Shown here one piece after another: positions 35,066-43,543 of a DNA stretch of 64,000 nt. The position numbers and the translations under genes are program-made. The stretch lies in assembly GCA_963753815.1 (NCBI GenBank), contig CAVWDU010000003.1:2056747-2120746 (forward strand), read 5' to 3'. The DNA comes from CAVWDU01 sp963753815. Its GTDB lineage: Bacteria > Pseudomonadota > Gammaproteobacteria > Pseudomonadales > Halieaceae. Each line of letters begins with the position of its first letter. Position 1 is the stretch's first letter. Under the pieces are notes generated by a model. It was not told where the DNA came from, made no database searches, and worked only from the letters and a program-made list of their open reading frames with translations.

Positions 35066-37513
35066 ATGAGCGGTAAAAAGCAGGAAAACGTCAAACTGGC
35101 GGCAGTAACGTCCACCGATGTTGGCGTACGAGAGCGCCACAAGCGGTTCTCTGCGCGCTTCAGCAATGTGCAGGATAAAGCCCGCTTGAAACTAGTCGAC
35201 CTGCTGGCTCATATGTTTGACCAGGCCGATGACGCCCTATTTGAAATGGCCGATCGCGCCGCCAGCAACCATGACCAGAATATCTATTTTGAATCGATGC
35301 GGGAGCTGCGGATAAGGCGCCGTGGTATGGAGATGGAATTTGTAAAGCGCTTCGATGCCGCTTTTCTAGCGCTTGGAAATCGGGACTCCGGTTCGCAGGA
35401 CGAGGATATCGACATCATGTCGCTGTCGCTGGTGCACGACAATGAAATTGAGGAGATGCTGGCCATCGAGGGAATGGTGAGTCGCGCCATGATCGAGTGT
35501 GCAGAAGAGCTATCATTGCTGTCAATGCGCTTTGATAGCCTTGTTGATTCGGTGCGTATCGTAAATGCCAACAACCCTATCAGGCCACAGGCGATCTGTG
35601 AGTTTTTTGCCGCCACCTGTAGCAGTCTCGATGTTGATATCAAGGCCCGGTTAGTGGTTCTTAAACTATTCGAGAAGTTCGTGGCCAGAGAGTTTGCCAA
35701 GCTTTACCAGACACTCAATCGTGACCTGGCTGAAGACGGCGTATTGGCCAATATCTCATTAGCCGACAATGTCCGGCGCAGGCGCCGGCCCGGGAATAGC
35801 GCTAGTGGTCCGCAGCGCCAAACGAGGCAGGCACGTTACGACGCCGGCTACGGTGAATCCTGCGGCAGTAATTACAACGCTGACGATGAACATGACAACC
35901 TTGTTCACAATCAGGGCCCGGCATCTCATTCCAACAGTGATGCTATGTTTTCCCAGCTGCAGGGCTTGTTGCAGCATGCCGGCAATTTATTTGGCGGCGG
36001 AGGTGGCGGAGCTGGGCATCTCGTTGCCGCAGGCCATCGAGCTGCAGCCCTGCCAGCGAAAACTGTGCGCCGGTTAGAGGTTCTCGATCTGCTTAGCAGC
36101 CTGCAGGCTTTCCAGCCCGATGCGTCCATTGATGCTTTTGGCTATGTCGCTGAAGTTCCTCAGCAGCGGGAGCTGCGCCAGCTCATTATTGATAAACTGA
36201 ACCAGGATCAGGGCGGTACCTACCACAGCCTTGGCGAAGTCGATGAAGATGCTATCAAGCTGGTTTCTCTTTTGTTCCAGTTTGTACTTGAAGACGACAA
36301 CCTGGCGGGACCGCTCAAGTCGCTCTTGAGCTTGTTGCAGGTGCCAATGGCAAAGGTCGCATTAATTGACAAAAGCTTTTTTGGCAAGAACAGCCATCCC
36401 GCCAGAAAGCTGTTGAATATCATGGCCCATGCCGGCATCGGTTGGACCCCCTCGGGTAATGCCGATCGCGATTTTCTGTACCGCAAATTCAAGCAAGCGG
36501 TTGAAACTGTGCTGAGTTCATTCGATGACGATATCGCTGTATTCGAAACGGTCTTGTCTGACTTTTTGTGCTTCATGGAAAATGAGCGACGCCGCGCAGG
36601 TATTGTGGAGCAGCGCACACTGGAAACCGAGCAGGGTAAGGCCAGGGCAGAGCTGGCACAAGCCATCGTGGTCAAGACAGTGACCACCAGCATGGCGGGT
36701 AAAAATCTGCCAACAGCTCTAGGCGAACTACTCAACCATGGATGGTCGAAGGTACTATTTTTGATCTATGCCCGGGAAGGCGAGGACAGCGGTAGCTGGA
36801 AATCTGCCTGCAGGGTAATGGACGAACTGGTTTGGAGTGTGCAGCCCAAGACCACTGAGACCGAGCGCGAGCGTCTGCAGACCTTGACGCCAGGACTGTT
36901 TAACAGTATCCGCAGTGGTCTTGCCAGGGTAGGTTTCAGTCACTTTGCAATGAATCATTTTCTGGATCAGCTTAACGACATTTACGATAGGCTGTTACAG
37001 CCGGGCGCTCCTGAATCCGTCGCAGAGCCGGTTGAAAAGCAGGAGCAACCAGCTAAGCCAGTGGCAAGCTTCTCTGCGCCACTTGCAGACAGCGGCACGA
37101 GTCTGGACGATATGCTGTCAAAAAGCCGGGTGCATTCCAGCGGTGCGATGCCGCCGGTAAGTAAGACCGCTACCGCCGCTGAGCCGGTCGCGCCGGGGGC
37201 AGCAAATAATGAAGACTTGCTCGAAGGGTTCGACCCGGCGATGTTATCCGCAGTCGACAAATTGTCCACCGGTAGTTGGGTACAATTCAAGCAGAGCGAG
37301 GCGACAAGTTTTCGCTGCCGACTCGCTGCTGTTTTGAAACCATCGGGTAAATACATATTTGTTAACCGTGCCGGTAAAAAAGTAGCGGAGTGGACCCGCG
37401 AGCAACTGGCAGCAAATGTCGCCAAGGATATTGTGATGCTGCTTGATGATCGGCAGTTATTTGACCGTGCGCTGGAATCGGTTATTTCCCAGTTACAACA
37501 TTCCCGGCACTAG
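35066..37513 (+). CDS. DUF1631 protein
   Basis: An 815-residue, mostly helical cytoplasmic protein of the DUF1631 family. Low-complexity parts include an Arg-rich RRRRRPGN and an Asn/His/Asp stretch (about residues 230-300), then GGGGGGAG. The C-terminal ~90 residues (STGSWVQFKQSEATSFRCRLAAVLKPSGKYIFVNRAGKKV) look like a PilZ-type beta-barrel, which would suit c-di-GMP binding, although a canonical RxxxR motif is not clear. The ATG at 35066 is chosen; earlier starts would add up to 49 poorly supported residues. Function unknown. Confidence 0.75.
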   Translation: MSGKKQENVKLAAVTSTDVGVRERHKRFSARFSNVQDKARLKLVDLLAHMFDQADDALFEMADRAASNHDQNIYFESMRELRIRRRGMEMEFVKRFDAAFLALGNRDSGSQDEDIDIMSLSLVHDNEIEEMLAIEGMVSRAMIECAEELSLLSMRFDSLVDSVRIVNANNPIRPQAICEFFAATCSSLDVDIKARLVVLKLFEKFVAREFAKLYQTLNRDLAEDGVLANISLADNVRRRRRPGNSASGPQRQTRQARYDAGYGESCGSNYNADDEHDNLVHNQGPASHSNSDAMFSQLQGLLQHAGNLFGGGGGGAGHLVAAGHRAAALPAKTVRRLEVLDLLSSLQAFQPDASIDAFGYVAEVPQQRELRQLIIDKLNQDQGGTYHSLGEVDEDAIKLVSLLFQFVLEDDNLAGPLKSLLSLLQVPMAKVALIDKSFFGKNSHPARKLLNIMAHAGIGWTPSGNADRDFLYRKFKQAVETVLSSFDDDIAVFETVLSDFLCFMENERRRAGIVEQRTLETEQGKARAELAQAIVVKTVTTSMAGKNLPTALGELLNHGWSKVLFLIYAREGEDSGSWKSACRVMDELVWSVQPKTTETERERLQTLTPGLFNSIRSGLARVGFSHFAMNHFLDQLNDIYDRLLQPGAPESVAEPVEKQEQPAKPVASFSAPLADSGTSLDDMLSKSRVHSSGAMPPVSKTATAAEPVAPGAANNEDLLEGFDPAMLSAVDKLSTGSWVQFKQSEATSFRCRLAAVLKPSGKYIFVNRAGKKVAEWTREQLAANVAKDIVMLLDDRQLFDRALESVISQLQHSRH

Positions 37514-37636
37514 TCGCCATGTCCCACCAATTCGGCGGTCAGTATTCATCGACATCCAGGCTTCCCTGAATATCGCTTGATCTGGCGCTGAGACTGCAAT
37601 TCTGTTCTTTGCCAAGGCGAGTGATAGAATGCTGGC

Positions 37637-38224
37637 ATGGCAGAAAAATTTCTAGCAGCAGAATCCGGTCAGGCCGCCATTGTCGATGGCTGGCTTGGTT
37701 GCGCGCGTCGTGTTGCCAGCCCAAATTTCAGCCCGCGGCTTGGCTCTGCGATTGACCTGCTGGTTATTCACAACATCAGTTTGCCGCCGGGCGAGTTCGG
37801 GGGAGGGTATGTTGACGCGCTGTTCCGGAATTGTCTCGACCCCGGTCATCACAGCTATTTTGCCGAAATCTGTCATCTACAGGTATCGGCCCATCTGCTG
37901 ATTGATCGCGCTGGCAAGCTCACTCAGTATGTCAATTTCGATAATCGAGCCTGGCATGCCGGTCAGTCGGTTTTCTGTGGTCGCCATGACTGCAACGATT
38001 TCAGTATCGGTATTGAGCTTGAAGGGTGTGATGAGCAGCCGTTTTCCAATTGCCAATATCGCAGCCTTGCGGCCATAACCCGGCAAATCATGGAAGCTTA
38101 TCCCGCGATTACCGCCGACCGTATTGTCGGCCACAGTGATATTGCGCCAGGCAGAAAGACTGATCCGGGCCCGTTTTTTGATTGGCAGCGCTATCTTCAG
38201 GCAATCGAGACCGGGCAGGTATAG
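37637..38224 (+). CDS. ampD: 1,6-anhydro-N-acetylmuramyl-L-alanine amidase AmpD
   Basis: A 195-residue cytosolic zinc amidase. Zinc ligands fit His45 (LLVIHNIS), His166 and Asp176 (GHSDIAPGRKTDPG), and the catalytic Glu lies in IGIELEG. AmpD removes peptides from anhydro-muropeptides during cell-wall recycling. ampE starts one base after its stop. AmpG, which imports the substrate, is in the same window at 47.4 kb. Confidence 0.95.
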   Translation: MAEKFLAAESGQAAIVDGWLGCARRVASPNFSPRLGSAIDLLVIHNISLPPGEFGGGYVDALFRNCLDPGHHSYFAEICHLQVSAHLLIDRAGKLTQYVNFDNRAWHAGQSVFCGRHDCNDFSIGIELEGCDEQPFSNCQYRSLAAITRQIMEAYPAITADRIVGHSDIAPGRKTDPGPFFDWQRYLQAIETGQV

Positions 38225-38225
38225 T

Positions 38226-39128
38226 ATGGATTTTCTGGCAATCTTGATCGTCTTTGTCCTCGAGCGCTATCGTAGCTTTTACCCTAAAATCCAGTCAGAT
38301 TATTGGTTTTTCCGACTTGAGAAATTGGCTCACGATTTTCTCGGCCGCCTCCAGATTGCTGCAGGATGGCAAGCAGCCCTGGTCATAGGGATTCCCTGTG
38401 TGCTGCTTATCCAGATCGAGGACATGGTCGAGGGCAAATTATTCGGCTTGCCGACTCTGGCATTGCTGGTAGTGGTGCTGATTTACAGTCTGGGCCGGGG
38501 AGATTTCACCGCGCAACTGGAGCGCTATCTAACCCATTGGAACAGCGGAGATCTGCAAGGCGCCTGGCATCTGGCGCAGGAATTCTCGCCCGCTGGTGAT
38601 GTGATCGATACCGAAAGCGCTGAGCAACTGCACAATTACGCCAGCGAAGCATTGCTTTACCAGGGGTTTGAGCGCTGGTTCTGTGTGGTTTTCTGGTTTT
38701 GCGTAGTGGGCCCATGGTCGGCCCTGGCTTATCGCCTGGCGCGTCTGTATGGAGGGCAAACTGCTGCGGCTAACGGATTACAGGCGGCGGGGCCAACGAC
38801 AGGATTTATTCAGCTCATGGAGTGGTTGCCAGCGCGTTTGTTGGCTCTAAGTTTCGCCCTGGTCGGCAACTTTCCTACCACAGTTGCCTGTTGGCGCGAC
38901 CAGATACGCAACGTTTCTATTAATACAGCTCAATTCCTGCATCGCTGCGCCCTGGCTGCCCTGGTTGGTGATGAGATGACCACCACAAACAACAACAATG
39001 GAAGCAATGCGGCTACTGCCGCCACCCTCCAGGCGGGAGCGCAAATGAAGGGGCTGAAATCTTTGCTGCAGCGCACTGCGGTTGCGTGGTTGCTGATATT
39101 GGCGGTGACAGTATTGGTTTTCGACTAG
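38226..39128 (+). CDS. ampE: AmpE-like inner-membrane protein
   Basis: A 300-residue membrane protein of the AmpE/CobD-like family. MDFLAILIVFVLERYRSFYPKIQSD is the typical start, followed by helices near residues 45-95, 155-175 and 275-298. It is encoded immediately after ampD, the usual arrangement. AmpE is thought to act as a sensory or nucleotide-linked membrane protein in muropeptide signalling; the biochemical role is not settled. The C-terminal third has an Asn-run and Ala-rich loop (TTTNNNNGSNAATAAT), probably family-variable. Confidence 0.88.
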   Translation: MDFLAILIVFVLERYRSFYPKIQSDYWFFRLEKLAHDFLGRLQIAAGWQAALVIGIPCVLLIQIEDMVEGKLFGLPTLALLVVVLIYSLGRGDFTAQLERYLTHWNSGDLQGAWHLAQEFSPAGDVIDTESAEQLHNYASEALLYQGFERWFCVVFWFCVVGPWSALAYRLARLYGGQTAAANGLQAAGPTTGFIQLMEWLPARLLALSFALVGNFPTTVACWRDQIRNVSINTAQFLHRCALAALVGDEMTTTNNNNGSNAATAATLQAGAQMKGLKSLLQRTAVAWLLILAVTVLVFD

Positions 39129-39170
39129 CAGCAAAAGGGATAGCTTATGGCACTCTGCGTGGAGTAAAGC

Positions 39171-40073
39171 GTGCGCATTGGGATCGATCTTGGCGGCACC
39201 AAAATTGAAGTGATCGCCCTTGCGGACGATGGCGCGATACGCTGGCGACAGCGGGTTGCCACGCCGCGGGGAGATTATCGTGGGATTATTGGCACCATTG
39301 TCGGCCTGGTTGATCGACTCGAGGCAGACTTGGCTGAGCGTGGCAGTATTGGCATCGGTACCCCGGGGAGTTTTTCAACCGTAACCGGGCGCATGAAAAA
39401 TTGTAACTCTACCGTATTGAATGACCGACCTTTTCAGGATGACCTGGTGACTGCGTTGGGTCGCGATGTTCGCATGGCGAACGATGCCGATTGTTTCACC
39501 CTTTCTGAAGCCAGTGACGGCGCCGGTCGCAATGCGGCTTCGGTATTCGGCGTTATTCTAGGTACCGGAGTCGGTGGCGGCCTGGCCCTGTCACGACAAC
39601 TTCTTGCCGGCCCCAACGGTATATGTGGTGAGTGGGGTCATAATCCCATTCCCTGTTACTGGGGTCCAAAGCATCAACCCCGCGTCTGTTATTGCGGACG
39701 CTGTGATTGTATTGAGACCTGGTTGTGTGGCCCGGCTTTTGAGCGCAGCTATTATGAACGCACCGGCGAGCGGCAGGCAGCGGAACATATCGCACAACGC
39801 GCTGCTGACGGCGAACCAATCGCAGTGGAAGTCTATCGCGCTTATGTTGATATGTTGGCTAGAGCGCTGGCGACTGTGATCAATATTGTCGATCCTTTTG
39901 TGATTGTGTTAGGCGGGGGGATGTCGAATATTGATTCACTGGCCGAAGATGTTATGCGACGCTGGGACCGGTATGTTTTTTCTGATCGGATCGATACTCG
40001 GCTGCTGCCAGCACAGCATGGCGATTCCAGCGGGGTGAGGGGCGCGGCGTGGCTGTGGCCGGTGGCCAGGTAA
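39171..40073 (+). CDS. ROK-family sugar kinase (fructokinase/Mak-like)
   Basis: A 300-residue ROK kinase. N-terminal phosphate loop GIDLGGTKIEV, ANDADCF (catalytic Asp), GTGVGGGL, GEWGHNP, and the zinc-binding ROK signature CYCGRCDCIETW. The closest match in style is Mak fructokinase. It uses a GTG start with GGAG 6 bases upstream. Sugar unknown; it stands alone after ampDE. Confidence 0.88.
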   Translation: MRIGIDLGGTKIEVIALADDGAIRWRQRVATPRGDYRGIIGTIVGLVDRLEADLAERGSIGIGTPGSFSTVTGRMKNCNSTVLNDRPFQDDLVTALGRDVRMANDADCFTLSEASDGAGRNAASVFGVILGTGVGGGLALSRQLLAGPNGICGEWGHNPIPCYWGPKHQPRVCYCGRCDCIETWLCGPAFERSYYERTGERQAAEHIAQRAADGEPIAVEVYRAYVDMLARALATVINIVDPFVIVLGGGMSNIDSLAEDVMRRWDRYVFSDRIDTRLLPAQHGDSSGVRGAAWLWPVAR

Positions 40074-40199
40074 GTGCTTTACCGTGGCGCACCCCAAAGA
40101 AAACAACGCGCCTCGTCACTGAGCCATAAGTAGACTCGGCGGGCTTCCTTACCTAAGATTTTGAATGTTTGAGGCTTGCAAGGAGCGGGCGCGAATTTC

Positions 40200-40384
40200 A
40201 GGGTTATCCGAATGGCACTTACTTAATCTGAGGTGCCCTTGGTGTGTTCGATCCGTGGTACGCCGTGAATCCCTCCCTGGAGTCTCGACTGCGGCATCCC
40301 TGCCGCAGACGCCCGCGGATCGAACACACCGGGGCGCCCCAAATCACTGTAGTGGCGTTAAGTAAGTGCCATTGAGGGTTATCC
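40200..40384. mobile_element. MITE-like element with 16-bp perfect terminal inverted repeats and 10-bp target duplication
   Basis: Inverted ends AATGGCACTTACTTAA (40211-40226) and TTAAGTAAGTGCCATT (40358-40373) are exact reverse complements. They are flanked, one base out, by direct repeats AGGGTTATCC (40200-40209 and 40375-40384), consistent with a target-site duplication. Inside, 15-bp perfect arms (40241-40255 with 40316-40330) enclose a loop that starts with ACGCCGTGAA and contains an 8-bp perfect stem CTGCGGCA/TGCCGCAG (40289-40308). No coding capacity, so a transposase would act in trans. The core is 24 of 28 identical to the hairpin loops of the 8.4-9.3 kb array. In the rest of the gap (40074-40199) I see nothing. 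Confidence 0.85.
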
Positions 40385-40390
40385 TGCTTA

Positions 40391-40957
40391 TCAGCTTTCT
40401 GCAGTCTTACCTTCACTCTGCTGCCACAATACCTCCTCGCCACCATCGCGTTTAACCAGCGCCCGCGCCATCACAAACAGAAGGTCTGATAGGCGATTGA
40501 GGTAACGGTTGCCGAATTCATTCACCGCTTCATCCTGCATCAGGGCGACCATATCGCGCTCGGCCCGGCGGCAAACGGCACGGGCCAGGTGACAACAGGA
40601 GCCGGCCTTATTCCCGCCGGGCAGGATAAAATTTTTCAGCGGCGGTAAATTGGCATTGATCCCATCCAGGCACTGTTCCAGCCAATCGATGCGAGCGGCG
40701 GTCAGCATGGTGTAGCCGGGAATTGAAAGTTCACCGCCAAGATCAAATAGATCGTGTTGTATCGCGCCCAACTGTTTGTCCAAAGGATCATCTGTTGGCA
40801 GCTCACAGCGCAACATACCCAATACACAGTTGAGTTCATCGACCGCACCAATCACGATCATGCGTTGGGCGTTTTTGGCGATACGCGAACCGTCGCCCAG
40901 CCCGGTGGTGCCGTCGTCGCCGGTGCGGGTGTATATCTTACTGAGCCGGTTACCCAT
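40391..40957 (-). CDS. PduO-type cob(I)alamin adenosyltransferase
   Basis: A 188-residue ATP:corrinoid adenosyltransferase. The N-terminal YTRTGDDGTTGLGDGSRI is the ATP-binding signature of the PduO group, and the helical-bundle stretch LPGGNKAGSCCHLARAVCRRAERDMVAL follows. It attaches the adenosyl group to make coenzyme B12. It lies downstream of btuB on the same strand, probably under the same riboswitch-controlled transcript. Its stop codon is 6 bases from the end of the MITE target duplication. ATG 40957 is chosen; the open frame extends 13 codons further. Confidence 0.92.
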   Translation of the reverse strand: MGNRLSKIYTRTGDDGTTGLGDGSRIAKNAQRMIVIGAVDELNCVLGMLRCELPTDDPLDKQLGAIQHDLFDLGGELSIPGYTMLTAARIDWLEQCLDGINANLPPLKNFILPGGNKAGSCCHLARAVCRRAERDMVALMQDEAVNEFGNRYLNRLSDLLFVMARALVKRDGGEEVLWQQSEGKTAES

Positions 40958-41122
40958 GAGCTTATATGTCCTGCTTTGAAAAATTTCTGGGCGCACACTA
41001 CACAGCCCCTAGGAGCGTGGCAGGGCTTGCATGCTGGAGTCGGCATTGTAACGCGCTAGCGGATTGATTCCGAGCACTGTGCACTCCAGCTGCTATTGTC
41101 AGCCCCCGGATTGCCACTACCG

Positions 41123-43093
41123 CTATAGCGACCAGTCGGCGCGAATGCCGACAAAGCCCGCCCGCCCCTGACCGTCAAAGCCATAGACTTCCTGGTAGTC
41201 CTCATCCAGCAAATTCTCGCCACGGGCGTAAACCTCGAGATTGTCGAGTATACGGTATGACAACATTGCGCCCACCAGGGTGTAGGCATCGAGGGTGACC
41301 CTTTCGTTAAACGTCGGTGGCCCAAAGAAGATATCGGCCTGGTCGCCGTTGTAGTCGACATTGATATTCAACTTGCCGCGCTGACTGAGAAACAGGTAAT
41401 TGAGATTGCCGCTGGCAATATTGCGAGGTCTGCGAATCTCCTGGTCCGCGCTGCCATTGGTTTCGGCCTCGTAAGCATCCAGGTAGGTGTAGGCGAGGTA
41501 CAGGGAAAGGTTTTCGCTAAAATTGAACCACCCGGCCCACTCAATGCCGTCCCGTTTGCTGGTGCCGTCGACATTAATAGCAGTGGTTGCACCCATGTCT
41601 CCCAGGGAAGGATCGAAGTAGAAACCGTTCACTTCGTCTTCAAGGCGCTCGTTAAAATAGGTGAGGTCGGTGCGAAAGAAATCGTTGCGGGTCTTTAAGG
41701 TGGTGCCAACTTCCCAGCTGCGAGATTGCTCCGGCTTGAGGTTCGGGTTACCCACAAACGCCGGGCCACCGACTTCATAATAGCCGTAGCGCTCGACAAA
41801 AGTGGGGTTCTTGACTCCGGTGCCATAGGAGGCTCGCAGCTGCCAGCCTTGCTGCTGCAGTTTGTCGTACAGAATTCCCGCGCGGTAGGTATTGGTGTCG
41901 TCAAAGTCTTCGTTGTCGTCATGGCGTGCGCTCAGGGATAAGCGCCAGCCAGCATCCCAACTGTGCATGTATTCACCCACCACACCACGGTTAGTCTGGG
42001 ACAGGTCGCGGTTAGGGTCGCCGAAGCTGGTGTCGGTGGCAGATTGTTTGAAGGTTTCCCGGATTTGCTCAAGTACCAGGGTCAGGCTGTTATTGTCGTC
42101 TCCCCCTGGCTGCCAGGTTGACTGCCAGTAGCCGCGGGTCTTGGTGCCCTCGGTGCCGGTATCGAGCAGTCCGTCGCTGATGTTGTCGCTGGTGGAGCGG
42201 TTATAGCTAATACCCAGTGTATTGATCCAGGCCCTGTCGAGTGCTGCCAGGCTAGCGGTGAGTGCGGCGTAGTCGAACCTGCCCTCTGTCTTCTTGTTGG
42301 CATCCTCTGGCAGACCGGTAATGAAATTGGTGCCATCGAAGTCGCGATCGGCTTCTGTGTGGCGGTAAACGGCCTTGATGTCGATGTTATCTGTGGGCTT
42401 GTAGCCGGCCCCGATATTGAACGTTTGGTTGCTGTAGCCATCTTTTTCGTCGCCTTCGGCGGCGATATTTTCGCCATCGCTGTCGGCAAAATTGGCGCTG
42501 ATCCGATAGTTAAATTTTTCTCCGGCGCCGCCGAGGCTAAGGCCACCGGTGAAGGTGCCAAATGAACCGCCTTCGGCGTAGCCGTTGCCGCCAAAGGGCT
42601 GATTACTACCGGCGGTAGTGATGCTAATCACACCGGCGACCGCGCCGCTGCCCCAGAGAGAACTCTGGGGGCCCCGCAGTACTTCGACCTGGTCTATGTC
42701 GTGGGCCAGCACATTGGCGAAGTTAAATTCGCTGCCGATACCGACATCATTGGCTTCTATGCCGTCGATCAAAACCAGAACCTGGTTGGCTTCAGAGCCA
42801 CGAATACGGGCCTGGGTAAAGCTGCCAAAGCCGCCGGCACGATTGACCGCAACTCCAGGTGAGCTGCGCAAAATGTCTGAAATGACCAGCGGCTTTCGGT
42901 CTGCAATATCGGCCTCGGTGAATACCGACACCGATCCCGTGACATCTTGCAACTTAACCGGGATGCGCGATGCAGTGACCACCATCACCTCGGTTGCGTG
43001 CTCACTGTCCTGGGCACTTGCAGCGGTGGGTAGCATTGAACTGGCGATGGCCGCAATGAGACTGGAATAAATAGCATTTCGTGGCGATAACAT
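41123..43093 (-). CDS. btuB: TonB-dependent vitamin B12 receptor BtuB
   Basis: A 656-residue outer-membrane receptor. Signal peptide residues 1-27 (cut ASA-QDS), TonB-box-like EVMVVTA, plug domain (SVSVFTEADI through ISITTAG, with VLVLIDGI and EVLRGPQSSLWGSGA), then a 22-strand barrel ending in a C-terminal aromatic signature WSL. Size and plug match BtuB. The cobalamin riboswitch directly upstream confirms the substrate. The start ATG 43093 begins the signal peptide; the longer open frame enters the riboswitch. Confidence 0.93.
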   Translation of the reverse strand: MLSPRNAIYSSLIAAIASSMLPTAASAQDSEHATEVMVVTASRIPVKLQDVTGSVSVFTEADIADRKPLVISDILRSSPGVAVNRAGGFGSFTQARIRGSEANQVLVLIDGIEANDVGIGSEFNFANVLAHDIDQVEVLRGPQSSLWGSGAVAGVISITTAGSNQPFGGNGYAEGGSFGTFTGGLSLGGAGEKFNYRISANFADSDGENIAAEGDEKDGYSNQTFNIGAGYKPTDNIDIKAVYRHTEADRDFDGTNFITGLPEDANKKTEGRFDYAALTASLAALDRAWINTLGISYNRSTSDNISDGLLDTGTEGTKTRGYWQSTWQPGGDDNNSLTLVLEQIRETFKQSATDTSFGDPNRDLSQTNRGVVGEYMHSWDAGWRLSLSARHDDNEDFDDTNTYRAGILYDKLQQQGWQLRASYGTGVKNPTFVERYGYYEVGGPAFVGNPNLKPEQSRSWEVGTTLKTRNDFFRTDLTYFNERLEDEVNGFYFDPSLGDMGATTAINVDGTSKRDGIEWAGWFNFSENLSLYLAYTYLDAYEAETNGSADQEIRRPRNIASGNLNYLFLSQRGKLNINVDYNGDQADIFFGPPTFNERVTLDAYTLVGAMLSYRILDNLEVYARGENLLDEDYQEVYGFDGQGRAGFVGIRADWSL

Positions 43094-43204
43094 GGTTGCT
43101 CTCCCTGGATACTCCGCCCGAGTATCGGAATGATTTTGAGGGCTGGGGGAGAGTGAGAGGCTGTATACGGCGCCAACTCGACCGCCCGCCGCAGTCTTGT
43201 AGAA

Positions 43205-43412
43205 CGCATGGGGTCGGTCTCCGGACTCGTGAGTGACAGCCTGGCTGTCGGGCAGTCGCCTTCCCATATCGTGATGTCGATACAGTGGCTTAGAGACGTG
43301 CCTTAACTCACCTACCGTTGCGGGGGCAGCGTCGGAATAGCCAATTGGCGCACCGACTTCCCTTGGGCGCCACTGTTCAGCAGGTATTGATCAGCATCAA
43401 CAGAGGCACCGT
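43205..43412 (-). promoter_or_regulatory. Cobalamin (B12) riboswitch
   Basis: Read on the minus strand, the conserved parts occur in order: GGTGCC, AAGGGAAGTCGGTGCG, GCTGCCCCCGCAAC (43317-43330), GCCACTG, GGGAAGG, and the 3' GTCCGGAGACC box. The spacing fits the AdoCbl family. It lies 110 bases before btuB and would shut down btuB (and the downstream adenosyltransferase) when B12 is plentiful. A 9-bp perfect stem CTCGCTTCC/GGAAGCGAG at 43415-43434 stands at its 5' side. Together with the promoter it fills the gene-free stretch 43094-43543. Confidence 0.93.
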
Positions 43413-43454
43413 TACTCGCTTCCGGGGAAGCGAGAACCTTATGCGAGGCCTCGG

Positions 43455-43483
43455 ATACTAAAGAAGCAGCTTGGCTTTAGCAA
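43455..43483 (-). promoter_or_regulatory. Sigma-70 promoter for the riboswitch-btuB transcript
   Basis: On the minus strand, TTGCTA (43483-43478) and TAGTAT (43460-43455) are separated by 17 bases. The start would fall near 43448, about 35 bases before the riboswitch. Confidence 0.6.
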
Positions 43484-43543
43484 GTTTTATACCTGTAGCC
43501 AGCCTGTCTCACCGCTTTCGCGGTCTGTATTCAACGATACCTT

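Noticed and set aside
43511..43524. Terminator after panE (ACCGC-GAAA-GCGGT)
   Set aside because: It is a five-bp stem without a following T run on the panE strand.
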